Source of the DNA: Corticibacter populi | GTDB taxonomy: Bacteria; Pseudomonadota; Gammaproteobacteria; Burkholderiales; Burkholderiaceae_C | Direction: 5' to 3' | Assembly (NCBI RefSeq): GCF_004217315.1 | Contig: NZ_SGWR01000002.1 | Location: 860,414-924,413 of the forward strand | Length of the DNA: 64,000 bases | In this document: positions 33,514 to 43,962 of the stretch, in pieces | Position numbering within the stretch: the stretch's first letter is position 1 | Layout: the number at the start of each line of letters is the position of its first letter | The notes under the pieces: model-generated | Told to the model about the DNA's origin: nothing | What the model saw: only the letters and a program-made list of their open reading frames with translations | The model's database searches: none | Translations under genes and position numbers: made by a program

Positions 33514-35217
33514 ATGCAATCCATCTGGCAACAAAACTACGACCCCGCCGGGAACATCTGGATCTCGGCCCTGGTCGCGCTGATTCCCATCATCTTTTTC
33601 TTCATTGCGCTGACCAAGCTGCGCCTCAAGGGCTATGTGGCGGGCACCATCACAGTGGCACTGGCACTGGCGGTGGCGCTGGTGTTCTACCGCATGCCGG
33701 TCTCGGCGGCGCTGGCCTCGGGGGTGTATGGCTTCCTGTATGGCCTGTGGCCGATCGCCTGGATCATCGTGGCCGCGGTGTTCCTCTACAAGATCTCGGT
33801 GAAGACCGGGCAGTTCGACATCATCCGTTCGTCGATCCTGTCGATCACGCCGGACCAGCGCCTGCAGCTGATCCTGGTGGGCTTCTGCTTCGGCGCCTTC
33901 CTGGAGGGCGCGGCCGGCTTCGGCGCGCCGGTGGCGATCACCGCCGCGCTGCTGGTGGGCCTGGGCTTCAAGCCGCTGTATGCGGCGGGGCTGTGCCTGA
34001 TCGCCAATACCGCTCCGGTGGCCTTCGGCGCGATGGGCATTCCGGTCATCGTGGCCGGGCAGGTCTCGGGCATCGATCCGTTCCTGATCGGCCAGATGGC
34101 CGGCCGCCAGCTGCCGTTCATGACCATCATCGTGCTGTTCTGGCTGATGGCCATCATGGACGGCTGGCGCGGTGTCAAGGAAACCTGGCCGGCCGTGCTG
34201 GTCGGCGGCGGCTCCTTCGCCATCATGCAGTTCCTGACCGCCAACTACATCGGCCCTGAGCTGCCGGACATCACCTCGGCCATCGTGTCGCTGGTGGCGC
34301 TGACGCTGTTCCTCAAGGTCTGGCAGCCCAAGAGCGTGTTCCGCTTCGAGACCGATGCCTCCGACGCCAACCCCGAAGCCATTGCCGCAGCCAAGGCCGC
34401 CGCATCCGCCGCGCCGGTCAAGCTGACTACGGGCATCGTGCTCAAGGCCTGGTCACCCTTCATCATCTTGACCGCGATGGTGACGATCTGGAGCCTCAAG
34501 CCCTTCAAGGCGCTGTTTGCCGCCAATGGCGCACTGGCGAGCTGGGTCGTCAACATCCCGGTGCCGCTGCTCCATGGTCTGGTGGAAAAAACGCCGCCGG
34601 TCGTCGCCACGGCAGCGCCCTACCCGGCGGTCTACTCGTTCAACTGGTTCTCCGCCACCGGCACGGCCATTCTGCTTGCCGCGCTGATCAGCATCGTGTT
34701 CCTGCAACTCAAGCCCGCCAAGGCCATCGAGACCGCCGGCGAGACCTTCAAGGAACTGGCACTGCCGATCTACTCCATCGGCATGGTGCTGGCTTTTGCC
34801 TTCATCGCCAACTACTCGGGCCTCTCGACCACGCTGGCGCTGGCGCTGGCGCACACCGGCAGCGCATTCACGTTCTTCTCGCCGTTCCTCGGCTGGATCG
34901 GCGTGTTCCTGACCGGTTCGGACACCTCGGCCAACGCCCTCTTCGGCGCGCTGCAGGCCACCACCGCCCAGCAGCTGGGTCTGCCCGAAGTGCTGATGGT
35001 CGCGGCCAACACCACCGGCGGCGTGACCGGCAAGATGATCTCGCCGCAATCGATCGCCATTGCCTGCGCGGCCGTGGGCCTGGCTGGCCGCGAATCGGAC
35101 CTGTTCCGCTTCACCGTCAAGCACAGCCTGGTGTTTGCCGTCATCATCGGCATCATCACCACGCTGCAGGCCTACGTGTTCCCGTGGATGATTCCGGCCA
35201 TCCACGCCACGCACTGA
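33514..35217 (+). CDS. lldP: L-lactate permease
   Basis: This inner-membrane lactate:proton symporter has 567 residues, near the family length, with about 12-14 membrane segments. Family landmarks are [20 protein letters not shown] at the N-terminus, [57 protein letters not shown] and [19 protein letters not shown]. It imports L- and D-lactate and glycolate. ATG 33514 has AGGAAG upstream. It is first in the lldP-lldR-lldD-dld operon and is controlled by the two operators before it. Confidence 0.95.
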   Translation: MQSIWQQNYDPAGNIWISALVALIPIIFFFIALTKLRLKGYVAGTITVALALAVALVFYRMPVSAALASGVYGFLYGLWPIAWIIVAAVFLYKISVKTGQFDIIRSSILSITPDQRLQLILVGFCFGAFLEGAAGFGAPVAITAALLVGLGFKPLYAAGLCLIANTAPVAFGAMGIPVIVAGQVSGIDPFLIGQMAGRQLPFMTIIVLFWLMAIMDGWRGVKETWPAVLVGGGSFAIMQFLTANYIGPELPDITSAIVSLVALTLFLKVWQPKSVFRFETDASDANPEAIAAAKAAASAAPVKLTTGIVLKAWSPFIILTAMVTIWSLKPFKALFAANGALASWVVNIPVPLLHGLVEKTPPVVATAAPYPAVYSFNWFSATGTAILLAALISIVFLQLKPAKAIETAGETFKELALPIYSIGMVLAFAFIANYSGLSTTLALALAHTGSAFTFFSPFLGWIGVFLTGSDTSANALFGALQATTAQQLGLPEVLMVAANTTGGVTGKMISPQSIAIACAAVGLAGRESDLFRFTVKHSLVFAVIIGIITTLQAYVFPWMIPAIHATH

Positions 35218-35243
35218 GCACGGCCCCTGGCTCCAAAGCTGTG

Positions 35244-36020
35244 ATGCGCCTGGCAGACCACGTTGCCGAGAAACTCCTGGCCCTGGTGCAAACCCGGGGG
35301 CTGCAGCCGGGCCAGCGCCTGCCTGCGGAGCGGCAACTGGCCAGCGAGCTGGGCGTTTCGCGGCCCTCGCTGCGCGAGGCCATCCAGAAGCTGGTCAGCC
35401 AGGGCGTGCTGATCAGCCGCCGTGGCGACGGCACCTATGTGCGCTCGGCCCAGCCGGGCGCCAGCTGGCTGCAGCAGGCGTTCGATCCGCTCGCCAGCCT
35501 GCTCCATGCCGACCCGGAGTACCGCTACGACGTGCTGGAGGCGCGCCATGCGCTCGAGAGCAGCACCGCCTGGCACGCCGCGCTGCGCGCGACGCCGGCG
35601 GACCAGGACAAGATCCGCCGCTGCTTCGACGTGATGGTGCAGCACCAGCAAAGCGGCAATGCCGAGCTGTCGGCCCGCGCCGATGCGCAGTTCCACCTGG
35701 CCATTGCCGAGGCGGCGCACAATGTGGTGCTGCTGCGCGTGATGCACAGCCTCTTCGAGCTGGTGCTGTCGACCGTGGTGCAGAACCGGCGTACCATGTT
35801 TGCGCTCGACTCCCCCGACGCCCTGCGGACGCTGACGGCCCAGCACGAGGCCTTGATGCAGGCCATCTGCGAGGGCCAGGCACAGCGGGCCCGCGACGTG
35901 ATTGGCCAGCACCTCGAATATGTGCGCACCACCGTGCGGCGCCTCGACGAGGACGACGCACGGCGGGCCCGCTCCAGCCGCCTGCCGGTGGATGCGCGCC
36001 TGCCGCTACCCCTGCTGTGA
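35244..36020 (+). CDS. lldR: GntR-family transcriptional regulator of lactate use (LldR-like)
   Basis: The protein has 258 residues. An N-terminal winged-helix domain (GQRLPAERQLASELGVSRPS, LREAIQKLVSQGVLISRRGD) is followed by an FCD effector domain (about 85-230), which has the usual metal-site Asp/His residues (ARADAQFHLAIAEAAHN). In E. coli LldR represses and activates lldPRD in response to L-lactate. The matching operators lie upstream of lldP. ATG 35244 is used, 26 bp after lldP; GTG 35241 is possible. A start at 35184 would overlap lldP. Confidence 0.9.
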   Translation: MRLADHVAEKLLALVQTRGLQPGQRLPAERQLASELGVSRPSLREAIQKLVSQGVLISRRGDGTYVRSAQPGASWLQQAFDPLASLLHADPEYRYDVLEARHALESSTAWHAALRATPADQDKIRRCFDVMVQHQQSGNAELSARADAQFHLAIAEAAHNVVLLRVMHSLFELVLSTVVQNRRTMFALDSPDALRTLTAQHEALMQAICEGQAQRARDVIGQHLEYVRTTVRRLDEDDARRARSSRLPVDARLPLPLL

Positions 36021-36083
36021 AGGCCGGCACAGGCGCCGGTGCTTCCCCGTTCCATCCGATTGTTCCGAATTGAGCCGAATGTC

Positions 36084-37223
36084 ATGATCATCTCCTCCAC
36101 CACCGACTACCGGGCCGCCGCGCAAAAACGCCTGCCGCCCTTCCTGTTTCACTACATCGACGGCGGCGCCTATGCCGAGAAGACGCTGCGCCGCAACGTC
36201 GAGGACCTGGCCGACGTCGCGCTGCGCCAGCGCGTGCTCAAGGACATGAGCCAGCTCGACACCAGCATCGAGCTGTTCGGCGAGAAGCTCTCCATCCCGG
36301 TGGCGCTCTCGCCGGTGGGCCTCACCGGCATGTACGCGCGCCGCGGCGAGGTACAGGCCGCCACCGCCGCCGATAAAAAGGGCATTCCGTTCACGCTCTC
36401 GAGCGTGTCGGTCTGCCCTATCGAGGAAGTCGCGCCCAAGCTCGGCCGGCCGATGTGGTTCCAGCTCTACGTGCTCAAGGACCGCGGCTTCATGAAGAAC
36501 GCGCTCGAGCGCGCCCAGGCCGCCGGCGTCTCGACGCTGGTGTTCACGGTGGACATGCCGGTGCCCGGCGCGCGCTACCGCGATGCCCACTCGGGCATGA
36601 GTGGCCCCAACGCCGCGCTGCGCCGCTACTGGCAGGCCGTCACGCACCCGCGCTGGGCCTGGGACGTGGGCCTCAACGGCAAGCCGCACGACCTGGGCAA
36701 CATCTCGACCTACTTCGGCAAGCCCATCGGCCTGGAAGACTACATGGGCTACCTGGGCGCCAACTTCGATCCGTCCATCTCGTGGAAGGACCTGGAGTGG
36801 ATCCGCGAGTTCTGGAAGGGCCCGATGCTCATCAAGGGCATCCTCGACCCCGAGGATGCGCGCGATGCGGTGCGCTTCGGCGCCGACGGCATCATCGTCT
36901 CCAACCACGGCGGCCGCCAGCTCGACGGCGTGCTCTCGTCGGCGCACGCGCTGCCGGCGATTGCCGATGCGGTCAAGGGCCAGATCAAGATCCTCGCAGA
37001 CTCGGGCATCCGCAACGGCCTGGACGTGGTGCGCATGATCGCGCTGGGCGCCGACTGCACGATGATCGGCCGCGCCTTCATCTACGCGCTGGCCGCCGGT
37101 GGTGGCGCCGGCGTCTCGCACGTGCTGGACCTGATCGAGAAGGAGATGCGCGTGGCCATGACGCTCACCAGCGTCAAGAGCATCTCCGAAATCACCGGCG
37201 ATCTGCTGGTCAAGGAAGCCTGA
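36084..37223 (+). CDS. lldD: L-lactate dehydrogenase (quinone), FMN-dependent
   Basis: This membrane-associated flavoenzyme of 379 residues oxidises L-lactate to pyruvate with electrons to the quinone pool. It is very similar to E. coli Lld[15 protein letters not shown] start, [39 protein letters not shown] and [17 protein letters not shown]. The active-site segment is [12 protein letters not shown] (His and Arg of the hydroxy acid oxidase family), followed by [18 protein letters not shown] 36084 is chosen by this match over an upstream in-frame start at 36039. It is the third gene of the lactate operon. Confidence 0.97.
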   Translation: MIISSTTDYRAAAQKRLPPFLFHYIDGGAYAEKTLRRNVEDLADVALRQRVLKDMSQLDTSIELFGEKLSIPVALSPVGLTGMYARRGEVQAATAADKKGIPFTLSSVSVCPIEEVAPKLGRPMWFQLYVLKDRGFMKNALERAQAAGVSTLVFTVDMPVPGARYRDAHSGMSGPNAALRRYWQAVTHPRWAWDVGLNGKPHDLGNISTYFGKPIGLEDYMGYLGANFDPSISWKDLEWIREFWKGPMLIKGILDPEDARDAVRFGADGIIVSNHGGRQLDGVLSSAHALPAIADAVKGQIKILADSGIRNGLDVVRMIALGADCTMIGRAFIYALAAGGGAGVSHVLDLIEKEMRVAMTLTSVKSISEITGDLLVKEA

Positions 37224-37227
37224 GCCC

Positions 37228-39018
37228 ATGACGAACACCACCGCAACCGCCGCGCCCGCTCCTGCGGCCACGCCTGCCATCGCCGCCGACACGCTGCTGG
37301 CGCAGCTGCGCCAGCTGGTCGGCGCCGGCCATGTGCTCACCGACGACCAGGCTACGCGGCGCTTCCGCAAGGGCCACCGCACCGGCGAGGGCAACGTGCT
37401 GGCGGTGGTGTGCCCCGGCACGCTGCTCGAGCAGTGGCAGGTGCTGCAGGCAGCCATCGCGGCCGGGCGCATCGTCATCATGCAGGCGGCCAACACCGGC
37501 CTGACGGGCGGCTCCACGCCCGACGGCAACGACTACGACCGCGAGATCGTGCTCATCAGCACGCGTCGTATCACCGGCGTGCAGGTCATCAATGGCGGCG
37601 AGCAGGTCGTCTGCCTGCCCGGCGCCACACTCGACCGGCTTGAGCAGACCCTCGCGCCGCTCGGGCGCGAGCCGCATTCGGTGATTGGCTCCTCGTGCAT
37701 CGGCGCCTCGGTGCTGGGCGGCATCTGCAACAACTCCGGCGGCGCGCTGGTGCGGCGCGGGCCAGCCTACACCGAGCTGGCACTCTACGCGCGGGTCAAG
37801 GACGACGGCACGCTGGAGCTGGTCAACCACCTGGGCATTGCGCTGGGCAGCACGCCCGAGGACATCCTCTCCCGCCTGCAGAACGGCCAGTACGGCGAGA
37901 CCGACATCATCAACGACCCGCAGCGCGCCGCCTCCGACCCGCGCTACGGCGAGCATGTGCGCGAGGTCGATGCCGACACGCCCGCACGCTTCAATGCCGA
38001 TCCCGCACGCTTGTTCGAAGCCTCCGGCTCGGCCGGCAAACTGTGCCTGTTCGCGGTGCGGCTGGACACCTTCCCCAAGGAGCCCAGCACCGTCTTCTAC
38101 ATCGGCAGCAACGACCCTGCAGACCTCACCGAGGTGCGCCGCCACCTGCTCACCCGCCTGCCGCGCCTGCCGATCGCCGGTGAATACATCCACCGCACCG
38201 CCTACGACATCGGCGAGAAGTACGGCAAGGACACCTTTTTGCTGATCGACAAGTTCGGCACCGCCAAGGTGCCGGGCGCGTTCGCGCTCAAGAGCCGCAT
38301 CGACGGCTTCTTCGAGCGGTTGGGCTGGCGCGGCGTGACCGACCGCGCCATCCAGCTCATCATGAACCTGCTGCCCAGCCATCTGCCGGCGCGCATGAAG
38401 GAGTGGCGCGACCGCTTCGAGCACCACCTGCTGGTACGCGTCTCCAACGACACCGCCGAAGCCACCCGCGCCTTCCTGGCCGAATACTTCGCCGGCCGCA
38501 GCAGCGGTGCATACTTCGAGTGCGATGCCGAAGAGGGGCGCAAGGCCTTCCTGCACCGCTTCGCCGTGGCCGGAGCGGCCATCCGCTTCCGCGAGGCACA
38601 CCCAAAGAGCGTCGAGGAGATCGTCGCGCTCGACGTCGCGCTGCGCCGCAACGACCGTGACTGGGTCGAGAAGCTGCCCGCCGAGATGGAAGGCGAGATC
38701 ATCCACAAGCTCTACTACGGCCACTTCTTCTGCCACGTGTTCCACCAGGACTACATCGTCAGGAAGGGCGTCGATCCGCTCGACATGGAGCACCGCATGT
38801 GGACGCTGCTGGACGCGCGCCGCGCCGAATACCCGGCCGAGCACAACGTCGGCCACCTCTATGTGGCCAAGCCGGCGCTGGCGAGCTTCTACCGCGAGCT
38901 GGACCCGACCAACACCTTCAACCCCGGCATCGGCCACACCAGCAAGCTGCGCGGCTGGGGCGAATGCTGCGAGGGCGCGCCAGGTTGGGGCGAAGGCTAC
39001 CGCGAACAGACCAACTGA
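37228..39018 (+). CDS. dld: D-lactate dehydrogenase (quinone), FAD-dependent
   Basis: This peripheral membrane flavoprotein of 596 residues belongs to the E. coli Dld type. The FAD-binding PCMH domain has IVIMQAANTGLTGGSTPDGN and SSCIGASVLGGICNNSGGAL. A membrane-binding cap domain follows (NGQYGETDIINDPQRAASDP, EASGSAGKLCLFAVRLDTFP), and it ends in TNTFNPGIGHTSKLRGW. It oxidises D-lactate to pyruvate and reduces quinone. It begins four bases after lldD, completing an operon able to use both lactate enantiomers. The first 20 residues are an Ala/Pro-rich extension. Confidence 0.95.
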   Translation: MTNTTATAAPAPAATPAIAADTLLAQLRQLVGAGHVLTDDQATRRFRKGHRTGEGNVLAVVCPGTLLEQWQVLQAAIAAGRIVIMQAANTGLTGGSTPDGNDYDREIVLISTRRITGVQVINGGEQVVCLPGATLDRLEQTLAPLGREPHSVIGSSCIGASVLGGICNNSGGALVRRGPAYTELALYARVKDDGTLELVNHLGIALGSTPEDILSRLQNGQYGETDIINDPQRAASDPRYGEHVREVDADTPARFNADPARLFEASGSAGKLCLFAVRLDTFPKEPSTVFYIGSNDPADLTEVRRHLLTRLPRLPIAGEYIHRTAYDIGEKYGKDTFLLIDKFGTAKVPGAFALKSRIDGFFERLGWRGVTDRAIQLIMNLLPSHLPARMKEWRDRFEHHLLVRVSNDTAEATRAFLAEYFAGRSSGAYFECDAEEGRKAFLHRFAVAGAAIRFREAHPKSVEEIVALDVALRRNDRDWVEKLPAEMEGEIIHKLYYGHFFCHVFHQDYIVRKGVDPLDMEHRMWTLLDARRAEYPAEHNVGHLYVAKPALASFYRELDPTNTFNPGIGHTSKLRGWGECCEGAPGWGEGYREQTN

Positions 39019-39089
39019 TTAGCCTGACCCCCCTGATCTGCCGGATTCGCCACCGGCGCGGCGGTTCTGCAGCCGTGTCATGATGGAAC

Positions 39090-39137
39090 AAGACCGCCGT
39101 CCCGACGTGCCGTTCAGGCACACGGGGCGGCGGTCTT
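39090..39137. terminator. Bidirectional terminator-like hairpin between dld and tamB
   Basis: AAGACCGCCG (39090-39099) pairs exactly with CGGCGGTCTT (39128-39137), with CCC/GGG extension and an inner GTGCC/GGCAC hairpin. T-rich tails occur in both directions. It lies 72 bp after dld and on the far side of tamB from its stop. Confidence 0.7.
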
Positions 39138-39341
39138 GTCGTCTGGAATGGCCGCGTGCCTCTTGCCAGTCAGCCCGCTGGCGCCTGGCATGTCAGTGCC
39201 GCCCTTCGAGCAGCATGCCCAGATAGATCAAGTTCGGGCCCGGCGTCCGGGCCATTCCCCGCGCGATCAGGCCGAAGGCAAGCAGGCTCGACGGTGTAGG
39301 CATGGTGTTTCCTCGGGCGTCAGGGCGTCGGGGCGTCGGTG
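39138..39341. other. Intergenic region after tamB with short repeats
   Basis: GGCCCGG (39237-39243) and CCGGGCC (39247-39253) form a tight hairpin on the tamB transcript. Three exact-length octamers GGGCGTCR occur in a row at 39315-39338, directly beside the tamB stop. No gene is supported in these 200 bp. Confidence 0.45.
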
Positions 39342-42300
39342 TCAGTCATAGGTGATGGTGTAGATCAGGTCCACCGCGCTGGTCTCGCCAGTCTGGCCGC
39401 GCGCGGTCAGGCGCCGGGTGATGTCGTAGAACACGTACAACGTGCTGGCGGCGCCGGCCATGCCGGCCTCGTAGGTGACGTAGAGCTGGTCGGAGAGGCG
39501 CTTGCTGACCGAGACTCCCGATTCGCTCAGGCCCACCTCGTCGAAGCCGAAGCCGGTGGCCAGGCTGTCGCCGACACTGCCGGCCAGCAGGCCCAGCGCG
39601 GCCTGCTGCATGGAGCCGCCTTCGGCTCCGCCGCTGGCGGCGGCGCGGCCCAGCACCACCCAGGAGAGCTTCTCTGCCTCGGGCAGCTCCGGCTCGGAGT
39701 AGAGCTGCACGCGCGGCGCATTGGCGGTGCCGGTCACGCGCACGCCAGCGCGCACGTCGATATTGGGGCGGATGGCCAGCAGGTTGAGCGAGGGATTCGC
39801 ATACGGGCCGTTGAAGAGCACGATGCCGGTTTCCACGTTCAGCGCCTGGCCCCAGGCACGGTAGCGGCCCTCGTCGGTGCGGATCTCGCCGACCACGGTC
39901 ACCGGGTCATTGCCGCTGGTGGCATTGCGCACGGTGAGATTGCCCTCGAGCCGGGTGGTGATGCCATAGCCCTGCAGCGCGAAGTCGCGCCCGAGGTCGA
40001 GCTTGAGTTCCAGATCCATCGGCTTGGCGCTTTGCAGCTGGCCGCGCGCTTCGGGGCCCTCCGCCGCGGTCTCCGCTTCGGCCTTGGCTTCGGCGGCGGC
40101 CTTGGCCTGGTCGCTGGCGCGCACCACCACCACGTCGGTGCCCAGCGTTGGCGCGCCCGATTCCGGCAGCGTGATGGAAGCGCGATCGACCATGATGCTG
40201 CCGCGCACGCGCAGCGCACCCTGCTGCAGGCCGGCCGAGAGATCGCCGCTGAGGCTCATCTGCCGATCGCTGCGCACCAGCACCTGCATCTTCTCGAGGC
40301 TGGCGCGCACATCCATGGCGATGCCGGTGCCGGCGGTGCCACTCCAGTCGATGAAGCCGCTGGCGGTCATGCGGCCGCGTTCGGTGGGTGCCGGCGTGCG
40401 GTTGCCGCTCAGGCCCCGCACATAGGCATTGCTGCCGGTGCCGCCCTGCAGCGTGAGTTCGGCGATGTCGAGGCGGTTGCCATCGAGGGTGGCACGCAAC
40501 TGGCCGTCGTGCAGCTCCACGCCATCGAGCACGGAACGGATGTTCAGGCCGCTGCCATTGATGCTACCGCGCAGCTCGGGGGCCTGCACGCTGCCGCCGA
40601 GGGCGATGTCGGCATCGAGTGCGCCGGCCACGCGCCAGCCCGGCGGCGCCAGCGTGCCCCAGACGCTCAGGTCCTGCAGGCGCGCCTGCACGCTGCCCGA
40701 GAGCGGCGCCGGCTCGGACAACTGCCAGCCGCCGCCCTGGCGGACCAGCTGGGTTTGCGCGCGCGCCTTGATGACGCCGGCACGCTCGGTGTCCCAGTCC
40801 AGCGTCAACACCAGCGCATTGGCCTCGGACTGCACGTCCAGCGACAGCGTACGGATGCCGGCGGCGATGGCCTGGCCGCGCGTGCTGGCACTGGCCTGCA
40901 CGGTGGTGGCAGCGTCGGTCTGGCTATCGACGGCGCCCAGCGCCGGCTCGCCAAGCCACAGGTCGCCGCTGTCGCGCTGCAAGTGCAGGCGCACGCCCAG
41001 GCTCTCGGCCATCTGGATGTCCCAGTTGCCGCTGAGGAGGAGGTCGGTGCGCATGCCGGCGTTCTTGAGCGGCGGCTGCGCGGGTGCCAGCGCGTCGATC
41101 CAGGCGGGGCGGATGCCGCGGATTTGCCCGGTGCTCTGCAGGCTGGCGGCACCGCTGGCGCTTTGCTGCCAGTGCAGCGGCTCCCAGGCCAGTTCCAGCG
41201 CCTGGCCGTCGGCCGCCACGCTGGCGGGCGGTTTGAGCGTGGCCTGCCCGGCGGTGCTGCGGATATCGGTGCCGGAGCCGGTCTGAATGGTGAGCTGCAG
41301 GCCTTCGGCAACCTGCAGCTGCCAGGTGCCGCCGCCCTGGCCGGTGGCACCTGGCAGGGTGGCCGAAGCGGCCAGTTGCTCGACCGCGACGCGCCAGCTG
41401 GGCGCGGCACCATTGCGGCCGCTGGCCTGGGTCATCTGCAGGCGGGTATCGAGCAGGGCGCGGGTGTCATTGGCACGGATGTCGCCATCGACCACCAGGC
41501 TGGCGGCGGCCAGGTTGCCCTGCACGCGCGCGTCGAGCTTGGCGACGTCGATGCGGGTGGGCTGCTGGCCGGCCTCGGCGGCGGGCAGCTCGATGCGCAG
41601 GTCCTGGCTTTGCGCACGCAGGTCCAGCCGCAGCGCGGGGTGCGCGGCGGGGTTCTGCAGGCCATCGAGCCATTGCTGCCAGCCACCCTGCCAATCGGCC
41701 TGCAGCTGGGCGCCGCCATTGGCGCTCAGGGCCGGCAGGCTGGCACCGACCACCGGCAGGCTTTTGAGCCAGGCCGCGACCTGCTCGGCCGAGGCGAGGT
41801 TCAGCGCCAGCTTGCCGCCGCCCGATTGCTGCTGCATGGCGGCATCGGCGTCAAGGCTCAGGCCGGGTGCGCGTGCCGTCAGGGTGGCCTCGATGGAGGC
41901 CAGGTCCGGCAGCGCCACCTGCAGGTGGCTGGAATCGACCTGGGCCTGGAAGGCATCGAGGTGGATGCGCTCGACGCGCAGCAGCTCGGGAGCCCAGTGC
42001 CCCTTGGCTTGGATGGCGCGGATGTCCCAGGGGCTGCGCTGGCGGCCACTGCGGCCATTGCCACCGGCGGCCTGGCCATCGCTGTGGATGTCGACGTCGA
42101 AGCCGATGCCCTGCTGCAGGTCGCCCTGGGCGTTGAGGGTACCCGAGAGATCGGGCGCGCGCTCGGCCGCGAGCTGGCTGTGCACCTGCACCAGCGGCAG
42201 TTGCAGCAGCTGGCCCTGCACGTCCAGCGCCTGGCTGGCGGGGTCGTAATGGCCTTGCAACTGCAGCGTCCCATCGCCGATGCGCGCCTGCAGGGTCTCG

Positions 42301-43949
42301 GCGCTCCAGCGCTCGGGAGTGATGCGGGCTTTGGCTAGCAGCTCGCGCAGCGGCAGCAGTTGCTGGTCGACCAGGCCCGGCCTGGCGTTGCGGATATCCA
42401 CCTCGATCAGCCAGCGGCCCTCGGCCACGTCCGCGCTGGCGGACGCCGGGCCATCTTCCAGCGGCGCCACGCTGGCCTGGCCGCCGAATTCGGTTTGCGG
42501 CAGGCTGGTCAGCAGCGGCTGCAGATCGAGCCGATCGAGTGCCAGCGTCAGCCGGGCCTGGTCCAGCCGCTGGGGATGGAGCTGGCCCGAGAGGTCGATG
42601 TGGCCGGCCGGCGCCGTGCCTTCGAGCGCGGCCTGGGCATGGTGGATGGTCAGGCCTTCGGCATCATCCCAGCGGGCGCTGGCGGTGAGGGCGCGCAGCG
42701 GCGCGTGCTGCTGGTCCCAGGCACCGGGCCGGGCATTGGCCAGGTCGACCAGCAGATCCCAGGCCGCGGCTGCGCCGGCACCGCCGTCGGCCGGCTCGAT
42801 GGCGACGCTGCCGCCCAGTGTGGTGATGGGCGCCTGCGCGTGGAAGTCGTGTGCGTTGAGCTGCGCCAGCGCCAGCCGCGCCTGCTGCACGGGCTGCTGG
42901 CGCCATGGGTGCAGCGTGGCCTGGCCGTCGATGCGCGCCGCGCCGCTGGGCGTCTCGGCTGCAGCGGCCGCCACGGCCTCGGCTGTACCAGCGACTTCGG
43001 TATCGCCGGTGACGTTGGTGCTGTCATCACCTTCCGTTGCATTGGCGTTGGCGTTGGCGTTGGTGGCCGAGGCCGTGACGGTCGGGACCGGCAGTGCGGC
43101 CAACAAACCACCGGCGACTGGCGCGGCAGTGCCGGGAGCCTGCTGCCGGGCAGCGAGCTGCAGGTTCAGCGTGGCGGCATCGCCACCGGCCAGGCTGCCA
43201 TCGGCATGCAGGCCGGCCAGCATCGTGAACGGTGTCTCCGGCACGAGTTCGTGCAGGTAGGCGCCCACTCGGCCGTGAACATCCAGGTTGCGCGCGCCCA
43301 CTTGCAGGTCGGCCTGCAACTGGCTCTGGCCATAGTGCAGGCTGTCGAGCTGCAGCGCATGCTGCGTGCCGTCGTATTGGTAACGGGCGGCGATCTGCTC
43401 GATGCTTTGCTGGCTGCTGCTGCCGTCGGCGGCCACGGTTTCGATGTCGAGCCGGCCGATGGCCAGCGGCAGCGAAACCCGGATGGGCAGGGCCAGGTCG
43501 GCCGGCATGGCGAAAGGCTGGGCGGGCGGCTCGGGCTCCTCGGCCTTGGACGTGAGCCGCAGGTGCACGCGCTTGGCCTGCAGCGTGCGCACGTGCAGCG
43601 CGCGGCCGAAGAGTTCAGCCAGCGCCCAGTCGAGCTGAAGCCCGTCGATGCGCACCTCGGTGCCGGGCATGGCCCATTGCAGCTGGCCGATGCGGCCGCC
43701 ACCGGTGATGGAGCCCTCGGCATCGGCAAACTGCAGGCTTTGCCCTTCCGGCAGGTATTTCTGCGCCAGTGCCAGCGCGCGCGGCAGCGAACCGGCGCTG
43801 GAGGCCCACCACCACAGGCCGGCGAATGTCAGCAGCACGATGGCCAGCAGGCCGGCGAACAGCCACAACAGGCGGCGCAGCCAGCGGCGGGGCTGGGGCT
43901 TATTGGGCTGAAGAGTGGAGGGGGGGGCGGCCGGGGAGAGGTTCGTCAT
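39342..43949 (-). CDS. tamB: Translocation and assembly module inner-membrane subunit TamB
   Basis: The protein has 1535 residues. An N-terminal membrane anchor (LLWLFAGLLAIVLLTFAGLW, about 27-46) is followed by a very long beta-rich periplasmic repeat region of AsmA/TamB type. The conserved C-terminal DUF490/TamB domain has GRYRAWGQALNVETGIVLF, PNIDVRAGVRVTGTANAPRV, ELPEAEKLSWVVLGRA and a final YDITRRLTARGQTGETSAVD. TamB spans the periplasm and works with TamA in outer-membrane protein or lipid traffic. ATG 43949 is chosen as it directly precedes the membrane anchor. It starts 13 bp after the tamA stop, forming an operon. Confidence 0.93.
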   Translation of the reverse strand: MTNLSPAAPPSTLQPNKPQPRRWLRRLLWLFAGLLAIVLLTFAGLWWWASSAGSLPRALALAQKYLPEGQSLQFADAEGSITGGGRIGQLQWAMPGTEVRIDGLQLDWALAELFGRALHVRTLQAKRVHLRLTSKAEEPEPPAQPFAMPADLALPIRVSLPLAIGRLDIETVAADGSSSQQSIEQIAARYQYDGTQHALQLDSLHYGQSQLQADLQVGARNLDVHGRVGAYLHELVPETPFTMLAGLHADGSLAGGDAATLNLQLAARQQAPGTAAPVAGGLLAALPVPTVTASATNANANANATEGDDSTNVTGDTEVAGTAEAVAAAAAETPSGAARIDGQATLHPWRQQPVQQARLALAQLNAHDFHAQAPITTLGGSVAIEPADGGAGAAAAWDLLVDLANARPGAWDQQHAPLRALTASARWDDAEGLTIHHAQAALEGTAPAGHIDLSGQLHPQRLDQARLTLALDRLDLQPLLTSLPQTEFGGQASVAPLEDGPASASADVAEGRWLIEVDIRNARPGLVDQQLLPLRELLAKARITPERWSAETLQARIGDGTLQLQGHYDPASQALDVQGQLLQLPLVQVHSQLAAERAPDLSGTLNAQGDLQQGIGFDVDIHSDGQAAGGNGRSGRQRSPWDIRAIQAKGHWAPELLRVERIHLDAFQAQVDSSHLQVALPDLASIEATLTARAPGLSLDADAAMQQQSGGGKLALNLASAEQVAAWLKSLPVVGASLPALSANGGAQLQADWQGGWQQWLDGLQNPAAHPALRLDLRAQSQDLRIELPAAEAGQQPTRIDVAKLDARVQGNLAAASLVVDGDIRANDTRALLDTRLQMTQASGRNGAAPSWRVAVEQLAASATLPGATGQGGGTWQLQVAEGLQLTIQTGSGTDIRSTAGQATLKPPASVAADGQALELAWEPLHWQQSASGAASLQSTGQIRGIRPAWIDALAPAQPPLKNAGMRTDLLLSGNWDIQMAESLGVRLHLQRDSGDLWLGEPALGAVDSQTDAATTVQASASTRGQAIAAGIRTLSLDVQSEANALVLTLDWDTERAGVIKARAQTQLVRQGGGWQLSEPAPLSGSVQARLQDLSVWGTLAPPGWRVAGALDADIALGGSVQAPELRGSINGSGLNIRSVLDGVELHDGQLRATLDGNRLDIAELTLQGGTGSNAYVRGLSGNRTPAPTERGRMTASGFIDWSGTAGTGIAMDVRASLEKMQVLVRSDRQMSLSGDLSAGLQQGALRVRGSIMVDRASITLPESGAPTLGTDVVVVRASDQAKAAAEAKAEAETAAEGPEARGQLQSAKPMDLELKLDLGRDFALQGYGITTRLEGNLTVRNATSGNDPVTVVGEIRTDEGRYRAWGQALNVETGIVLFNGPYANPSLNLLAIRPNIDVRAGVRVTGTANAPRVQLYSEPELPEAEKLSWVVLGRAAASGGAEGGSMQQAALGLLAGSVGDSLATGFGFDEVGLSESGVSVSKRLSDQLYVTYEAGMAGAASTLYVFYDITRRLTARGQTGETSAVDLIYTITYD

Positions 43950-43962
43950 GTCTGCCACTGTC

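Noticed and set aside
39339-42338. A 999-codon open frame on + opposite tamB, and similar long frames at 22054-24138, 29190-31448 and 1121-3190
   Set aside because: They are antisense to well-recognised genes, have low-complexity Arg/Ala/Gly/Gln-rich translations and no ribosome-binding sites. They are side effects of high GC third positions.
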